A DNA stretch of 10,232 bases, taken from contig JAOUDF010000078.1 of assembly GCA_029859385.1 (NCBI GenBank), forward strand, positions 1-10,232. The letters run 5' to 3'. Numbering within the stretch: the first letter of the stretch is position 1; each line of letters opens with the position of its first letter. This document shows positions 6,509 through 10,232 of the stretch, one piece after another. The position numbers and the translations under genes are program-made. The stretch is from Nitrospirota bacterium (GTDB taxonomy: Bacteria > Nitrospirota > JAOUDF01). The notes below the pieces were generated by a model. It had not been told where the DNA came from. It was given only the letters and a program-made list of their open reading frames with translations, and ran no database searches.

Positions 6509-6754
6509 ATGGCAAAAAAGCGAATACACCTTGTCTTCCCCGAGAGCCTGGTGAAAGAGCCGGTCCTCTTCAGGATGGCGAAGCAGTTTGACGTAATGCC
6601 CAATATCCGCAAGGCCAAGGTGAGCGACACCCTGGGAGAGCTTGTCCTCGAGATTGAAGGGACGGAAGAGAACCTCACCAAGGGGATTCAGTACCTGAAG
6701 GACGCCGGAGTTGCGGTAGAACCGCTGGAGGAGGAGTTCCTCGAAGAGCAGTAG
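6509..6754 (+). CDS. Stand-alone NIL-domain protein
   Basis: An 81-residue cytosolic protein consisting only of a NIL-type ferredoxin-like domain: KKRIHLVFPESLVKEPVLFRMAK begins it, followed by the core PNIRKAKVSDTLGELVLEIEG and a helix ending in AGVAVEPLEEE. The NIL domain is otherwise found at the C-terminus of the methionine importer ATPase MetN, and fused to ferredoxin modules in proteins linked to homocysteine formation in methanogens and sulfate reducers. No cysteines are present, so it binds no iron-sulfur cluster itself. GGGAGG at 6496-6501 is a good ribosome binding site 7 nt before the ATG. It is the last gene of the unit, 18 nt after the E1 gene, and a strong terminator follows. 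Its role could be sensing of a sulfur amino acid or support of sulfur transfer; this is inference from domain and context. Confidence 0.85.
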   Translation: MAKKRIHLVFPESLVKEPVLFRMAKQFDVMPNIRKAKVSDTLGELVLEIEGTEENLTKGIQYLKDAGVAVEPLEEEFLEEQ

Positions 6755-6812
6755 GTCATGCAGGCGGAGATGGACGGATGCAGGTATCACGAAACTGATA
6801 TGGCAGATTTGG

Positions 6813-6850
6813 GACTCCTATCGAGTAATCGGTAGGAGTCTTTCTTTTTT
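6813..6850 (+). terminator. Intrinsic terminator of the sulfur operon
   Basis: GACTCCTA (6813-6820) pairs with TAGGAGTC (6833-6840). The stem continues through a U-G wobble (6821/6832) and CGA/TCG (6822-6824/6829-6831) to a GTAA loop, a GNRA-type tetraloop. This makes a 12-bp stem, followed at once by TTTCTTTTTT (6841-6850). This is a textbook rho-independent terminator 58 nt after the NIL gene, and it separates the sulfur unit from the downstream cytochrome gene. Confidence 0.93.
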
Positions 6851-6878
6851 GTGAGGATGCTGACAATACAGCGTTGCC

Positions 6879-6956
6879 GTCATTCCGGCGAAAGCCGGAA
6901 TCCAGTATTTTCTGATCGCTCTAAATTCACTGGACACCGGTTTTCACCGGTGTGAC
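6879..6956. repeat. REP/MITE-like double-hairpin element, copy 2 (inverted)
   Basis: The reverse complement of the element at 2951-3024. The TTCCGGC module is at 6879-6905 and the CACCGGT module at 6930-6956, separated by a 24-nt spacer. Both 27-nt modules are identical to copy 1; the spacer and flanks are not. Because the orientation is inverted, the TTCCGGC module of each copy faces the sulfur operon and the CACCGGT module faces outward. It lies between the operon terminator and the ribosome binding site of the cytochrome gene, so it is present in the leader if transcription starts upstream of it. Confidence 0.85.
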
Positions 6957-6999
6957 GACTTTTTGAGCGACTATTAAATGATGATATTGGGAGGAAGCT

Positions 7000-8355
7000 A
7001 TGATGTTCGGTAGACGATTACGGGATGGCGTTGTGCTGTGTGTTACAGCGATCCTGGCTTGGGGAGGTGTTTCTCTGGCAGACGCAGCCACTCTGCATGT
7101 GCCGGGCAAGTACAAGACGATCCGGGAGGCGCTTGCCGTGGCCAAACCGGGTGATATTGTCCAGGCGGCGCCCGGACTTTACAAGGAACGGGTCAAGCTC
7201 AAACCAGGCATCCACCTCAAGGGGGGCGGTGCAGACAAGACTGTCATTACCGGTGGCGGAAAAGGCAATGTGGTCGAGGGTGCCGATGAGGCCATTATCG
7301 AGGGCTTCACCATCCGCGGCAGCGGCAAGATGGGCAAGGCGGGCGTCACGGCGAACGTGGGGATCAACGCCGACCACATTACCATGACCATAAGGAACAA
7401 CCGGATTACCGGCAACAATATCGGTATCCGTACCTACTTCTCTCCCTCGCACATTACCGGCAACACCATCGACGGCAACGGCTGGCACGGTATTTATATC
7501 CTCTACAGCGCGCCGCTGGTCCGCAACAACATCATCCACCACAACAAGGGGAACGGCATCTACTGCTCCTACTCCTCCGGGACGGAGCTGGCCAACAACA
7601 CCCTGGGTCCCAACGGCTCGGCGTCGATCTATAGCGAGGTGTCGCGCGTGATCGTCCGGAACAACATAGTCGCACTCAACAAAGGCGGCAAAGGGATCAT
7701 GTGGGCAGAGTTTCTTGAGGGGCAGCAGGGCGTGGAACCGATCCTTTCCCACAACCTCTTCTGGGGTAACGGTGAGGACTATTTCCGCGTCAAACCCGGC
7801 ATGGGAGATGTCACTGATGATCCTCTCTTTGTTGATGCGGCGGCAGGTAATTATCGTCTGAAGGCAGGTTCTCCGGCCATCAATGCGGGAAGCCCCGCCG
7901 AAATCTTTAACGACCCCGATGGAAGCCGCAACGACATGGGAGCCTTTGGCGGGCCGGTGGCGCCGGGGGGCGCTGTAGATATGGCAATCGCCGAAAAGAG
8001 CGAGAAGAAGATCGCCGAAGCCGATTACACCGGCAAGGATACGTGGGCGGATGACAAGGAGTCAGGCATGGGGAACTTCATGCAGTTCTGCGCCCAGTGC
8101 CATGGCAAGGAGGGCAGGGGGGACGGCCCCGTTGCCCAGGGGCTTGATACGCAGCCCCGCAACCTGACCGACGGCAATTATCTGAAAAACCGCACTGACG
8201 AAGAATTGTTCAAGACCATCAAGGAGGGGGGTGCGGCTTCAGGCTTCTCCGAATCGATGATGCCCTTCGGCAGTCTCCTCAGCGACAGCGCGGTACGGAA
8301 GGTCATTGCCTTCATCCGTCAGGATCTGTGCAAGTGCACCCATACGAAGGAGTAG
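7000..8355 (+). CDS. Secreted beta-helix protein fused to a cytochrome c domain
   Basis: A 451-residue exported protein. Residues 1-29 form a signal peptide (basic start, hydrophobic core, cleavage expected after ADA). Residues about 30-325 are a right-handed beta-helix of the NosD/DUF1565 kind, with repeating turns rich in NN, such as IRNNRITGNNIGI, VRNNIIHHNKGNGIYC and VRNNIVALNKGG, ending in DPDGSRNDMGAFGG. A charged linker leads to a class I cytochrome c domain with one heme site, C364-A-Q-C367-H368, and M421 in MMPFG as the likely axial ligand. Heme attachment implies a periplasmic or surface location. GGGAGG at 6989-6994 supports the ATG at 7000; a second ATG follows at 7003. The polypeptide ends with an extra CKC motif of unknown use. 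The beta-helix may bind polysaccharide or another polymer while the heme passes electrons; no specific substrate can be inferred. Confidence 0.9.
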   Translation: MMFGRRLRDGVVLCVTAILAWGGVSLADAATLHVPGKYKTIREALAVAKPGDIVQAAPGLYKERVKLKPGIHLKGGGADKTVITGGGKGNVVEGADEAIIEGFTIRGSGKMGKAGVTANVGINADHITMTIRNNRITGNNIGIRTYFSPSHITGNTIDGNGWHGIYILYSAPLVRNNIIHHNKGNGIYCSYSSGTELANNTLGPNGSASIYSEVSRVIVRNNIVALNKGGKGIMWAEFLEGQQGVEPILSHNLFWGNGEDYFRVKPGMGDVTDDPLFVDAAAGNYRLKAGSPAINAGSPAEIFNDPDGSRNDMGAFGGPVAPGGAVDMAIAEKSEKKIAEADYTGKDTWADDKESGMGNFMQFCAQCHGKEGRGDGPVAQGLDTQPRNLTDGNYLKNRTDEELFKTIKEGGAASGFSESMMPFGSLLSDSAVRKVIAFIRQDLCKCTHTKE

Positions 8356-8416
8356 GCCATACGAAGCCGTCCTGCACGACCATTTGTCCCTGCTGAGCGT
8401 CATGAAACAACCCGAC

Positions 8417-8421
8417 GGGAG
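8417..8421 (+). promoter_or_regulatory. Shine-Dalgarno supporting the GTG start at 8431
   Basis: GGGAG ends 9 nt before the GTG at 8431 and is the only evident Shine-Dalgarno near the start of this small gene. It lies inside sequence that itself reads as coding in the same frame (see the frameshift finding), so its use is uncertain. Confidence 0.35.
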
Positions 8422-8430
8422 ATAATCGCG

Positions 8431-8688
8431 GTGCTTGAGGAAGGCCCATCCACGGCCCGCGATATTTCCGGCAGGGTGCATATCTCAGAGAAAGAAGCCT
8501 ACGGACATCTGGAGCATATCGCCAGAACCCTCGAGCGGAGCGGCCGCGAACTGGTGGTAACGCCTGCTGAGTGTACGCACTGTGGTTTTGTTTTCAGGAA
8601 GAGGGAACGTTTAACAAAGCCGGGCAAGTGTCCTGTCTGCCGGAATGAGTCGATACGGGAGCCGCTGTTTGAGGCAATTGACAATTGA
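8431..8688 (+). CDS. Small HTH/zinc-ribbon transcriptional regulator
   Basis: An 85-residue protein as called from the GTG at 8431. The N-terminal half (EEGPSTARDISGRVHISEKEAYGHLEHIARTL) is a winged-helix-like DNA-binding segment, and the C-terminal half is a zinc ribbon with C48-X2-C51 and C67-X2-C70. This matches the known arrangement of predicted regulators that fuse an ArsR-like HTH to a zinc ribbon. In-frame codons upstream of the GTG read ETTRREIIAVL, which looks like the first helix of the domain, yet no standard start codon exists there. An ATG at 8402 is in another frame. The gene may therefore be frameshifted or truncated at its 5' end. It follows the cytochrome gene by 75 nt and may be co-transcribed. 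The target is unknown. Confidence 0.72.
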   Translation: MLEEGPSTARDISGRVHISEKEAYGHLEHIARTLERSGRELVVTPAECTHCGFVFRKRERLTKPGKCPVCRNESIREPLFEAIDN

Positions 8689-8701
8689 TAATGGACAATT
8701 G
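8675..8701. repeat. CAATTG triplet repeat between convergent genes
   Basis: Three CAATTG palindromes at 8675-8680, 8682-8687 and 8696-8701 form an AT-rich patch in GC-rich surroundings. It covers the last codons and stop of the plus-strand regulator gene and most of the 22-nt gap to the convergent minus-strand gene. The second and third units can form a stem with an 8-nt loop. It may be a remnant of a short dispersed repeat, or may help end transcription from either side; neither is proven. Confidence 0.4.
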
Positions 8702-8710
8702 TGAATTAAC

Positions 8711-10027
8711 CTAATCCCTCAGCCCCGGCGCTTCCATTTCCAGCCCTTCCAGACGCACTCTACTGTCGTAGTAAAGTAACGTAAGAGCAATGATCCACAG
8801 CGGCGCGACGGCTGCCTGCAGCGCAAGGCTTATCAGCTGAAGCGGTATCTCAAAGGCGAGAGGAAGGCTGCTGAAGAGGTGGAATATGTCGCTGTGCAGC
8901 ACGGCGATTCCTCCGAATGCGGCAAGGTGAACAAACAGTACTAGAAGTGTGACTGACAGATTTGCAAGAAATGCCAGCAGCATGATGAAGCCGGCCCGGT
9001 TGATGTTCCAGTTCCAGAACCCTCGCCCTGCCTTCACCTTCATGAGCGTGCCGCTTCTGCTGAGGGCTGCGAACCCTTTCTTATCTTCCATTACGACCAC
9101 CATGGGAGCCAGCAGGTAGTGCATGAGAAGTACGGCGGGATAGAGCAGCGCAATGGCCGTGATGACGGCAATGAGGGGGATACCCGAGATTCCCAGGGAG
9201 TCGTAGATAATACGGCCGAGGACGATTGCGGCGGCGCCGCCAACTGCCATGAGCAGGCCGACGATGACTGAAACGAGCATCACCGCCCAGGCGAGAGAGA
9301 GGAGGCGCCCCTTTATCCGTGCCCGCGCATCAATGAAGCTCCACGGCACCCCCCGTATCTGCATGTCGGCGCCGACGATGAGGCAGCCGAGCATGTAGAG
9401 AAAGGTGAAGAAGTAAAAGATCGCCGCGCCGATCAGGATGAAGATTGCCTTGGCGGCGGCAGCAAAGAGGCCCAGGAGGCTCCCTGCCGGTTCGCTGCCA
9501 AGGATGCTTCCGAGACTTCCGAAGACGGCCCCGTACATGACGGAATAAGAGACGAGTCCGAAGAAAAAGGCGATGCCGTAGAACGATTTCAGATTGCCGC
9601 TGTAGAGCTTGATGGTCCGGTAAATGATGTCGACCACGCCCATGGGTTTGAAGGGGTGGGCGGTTTCGTTAGAGGGAGCCGCTTCGACAGGTTCAACGGT
9701 TTGAGTTGTGTCGTCGACAGTCTCAAAAGATTCCGCGGTGACGTCCGCGGGAGTGGATGTTTCCTCCGGGGCGGTATCAACGGAAGCGCCTTCCTCTACG
9801 ACGTGGAATACTACCCCCTTGTCTTCCAGCCGCTTTCCCAGCTTGTCGGCCATGGCCTCGGAAAGGTGCTTGAACTGGAGATTCCCTTCCCTGACAAACA
9901 GCTTTGAGAGTTGCTCCGGGGATGCACCCGTCACCATGGCGGCCAGAAAGGTGAAGCACTCCTCCCTGTCGGCGCCGTCGCGAAAGCCGGTCATGATGAT
10001 TCTGAGTATTTTGGGATGGTCGGTCAT
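8711..10027 (-). CDS. Polytopic membrane protein with cytosolic N-terminal domain
   Basis: A 438-residue protein without an assigned function. Residues 1-75 form a soluble domain (KILRIIMTGFRDG, FLAAMVTGASPEQLSKLF, LSEAMADKLGKRLEDKGVVFHVVEE) whose last part recalls the C-terminal fold of ribosomal L7/L12. Residues about 78-120 are a Thr/Glu/Val/Pro-rich linker. From about residue 145 there are six or seven hydrophobic segments, ending with LLYYDSRVRLEG, a tail shared by several uncharacterised inner-membrane proteins. There is no signal peptide, so the N-terminal domain should be cytosolic. The ATG at 10027 has GAGGA on the minus strand just upstream (10031-10035). It follows the nfo end by 61 nt on the same strand, so co-transcription is possible. 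The membrane part may be of the glycerophosphodiesterase-membrane-domain-like class, at low certainty. Confidence 0.75.
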   Translation of the reverse strand: MTDHPKILRIIMTGFRDGADREECFTFLAAMVTGASPEQLSKLFVREGNLQFKHLSEAMADKLGKRLEDKGVVFHVVEEGASVDTAPEETSTPADVTAESFETVDDTTQTVEPVEAAPSNETAHPFKPMGVVDIIYRTIKLYSGNLKSFYGIAFFFGLVSYSVMYGAVFGSLGSILGSEPAGSLLGLFAAAAKAIFILIGAAIFYFFTFLYMLGCLIVGADMQIRGVPWSFIDARARIKGRLLSLAWAVMLVSVIVGLLMAVGGAAAIVLGRIIYDSLGISGIPLIAVITAIALLYPAVLLMHYLLAPMVVVMEDKKGFAALSRSGTLMKVKAGRGFWNWNINRAGFIMLLAFLANLSVTLLVLFVHLAAFGGIAVLHSDIFHLFSSLPLAFEIPLQLISLALQAAVAPLWIIALTLLYYDSRVRLEGLEMEAPGLRD

Positions 10028-10088
10028 GGTTCCTCGTTAACAGGGTACTTCTCGTCCGAAGAGGGGGTTTTCTTGAGAAGGGTGATGG

Positions 10089-10232
10089 TCAGGCGGCGGC
10101 CAGCGACCTGAGGAGGCCCAGGTTTATCCGGTCGTCTTCCAGGTCTTTTTCCTTGGGTGTTTCGAGTATCTTGGGGACATGTGCCAATCGCTTGTCCTGC
10201 ATCAGCAGTTTGAAGGGGGTAAGTCCCATGGC
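10089..10232 (-). CDS. nfo: Endonuclease IV, C-terminal part (gene continues outside window)
   Basis: The minus strand is open from the window edge to a TGA at 10089-10091 and encodes the last 47 residues of a protein. The segment LTPFKLLMQDKRLAHVPKI, the following ILETPKEKDLEDD and INLGLLRSL match the C-terminal end of the Nfo family of AP endonucleases (base-excision repair; trinuclear zinc TIM barrel). The glutamate of ILET is probably the last metal ligand of the active site. The 5' portion and all other ligands lie outside the window. The call rests on a short but characteristic stretch. Confidence 0.82.
   Translation of the reverse strand, partial: AMGLTPFKLLMQDKRLAHVPKILETPKEKDLEDDRINLGLLRSLAAA

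Noticed and set aside
5678..6790. A 370-codon open frame on the minus strand opposite the E1 and NIL genes
   Set aside because: It is antisense to two clearly recognisable families with conserved motifs, and its His/Leu/Val/Asp-rich translation is typical of a shadow frame in GC-rich DNA.

Overview
The window is 10.2 kb of moderately GC-rich bacterial DNA, densely coding with gaps of at most about 250 bp. Gene content (sulfur-carrier-linked cysteine synthase cluster, NIL-domain protein, exported c-type cytochrome domain, HTH/zinc-ribbon regulator, SLC13 transporter with a universal stress protein) suggests an anaerobic Desulfobacterota-type organism, perhaps Desulfuromonadales/Geobacterales. 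This placement is inferred from gene content and style, not from any search.

Layout. (1) 1-2935, plus strand: a three-gene operon of a 5'-truncated radical SAM protein, a divergent SLC13/DASS anion transporter and a UspA-fold protein, with about 10-nt gaps. (2) 2951-3024: a REP/MITE-like double-hairpin repeat. (3) 3064-6850, plus strand: a self-contained sulfur transcription unit with its own sigma70-like promoter and a strong intrinsic terminator. It encodes cysteine synthase, zinc-ribbon threonine synthase, a ThiS/MoaD-type sulfur carrier, a ThiF/MoeB-type E1 enzyme and a stand-alone NIL-domain protein. (4) 6879-6956: a second copy of the repeat in inverted orientation, so the two copies bracket the sulfur unit symmetrically. 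(5) 7000-8688, plus strand: a secreted beta-helix protein fused to a cytochrome c domain, then a small HTH/zinc-ribbon regulator whose 5' end looks frameshifted. (6) 8711-10232, minus strand: a polytopic membrane protein with a cytosolic N-terminal domain, preceded by the C-terminal end of endonuclease IV (nfo), which runs off the window edge.

How the genes may work together. The central unit looks like a protein-thiocarboxylate sulfur-transfer pathway. The E1 would adenylate the Gly-Gly tail of the carrier, sulfide would convert it to a thiocarboxylate, and a PLP enzyme (cysteine synthase, or possibly the threonine-synthase-fold enzyme) would accept the sulfur. Known parallels are CysO/CysM/Mec+ of Mycobacterium tuberculosis and HcyS/HcyF/HcyD of Wolinella succinogenes. 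The carrier here ends Gly-Gly-Ile, not Gly-Gly, so one residue would have to be clipped before activation. No JAMM-type protease that could do this is visible in the window.

Most notable items: the combined cysK-thrC-carrier-E1-NIL unit with its masked Gly-Gly tail; the inverted pair of double-hairpin elements with compensatory stem changes; the beta-helix/cytochrome c fusion; and the SEH replacement of the first SNT signature in the SLC13 transporter.
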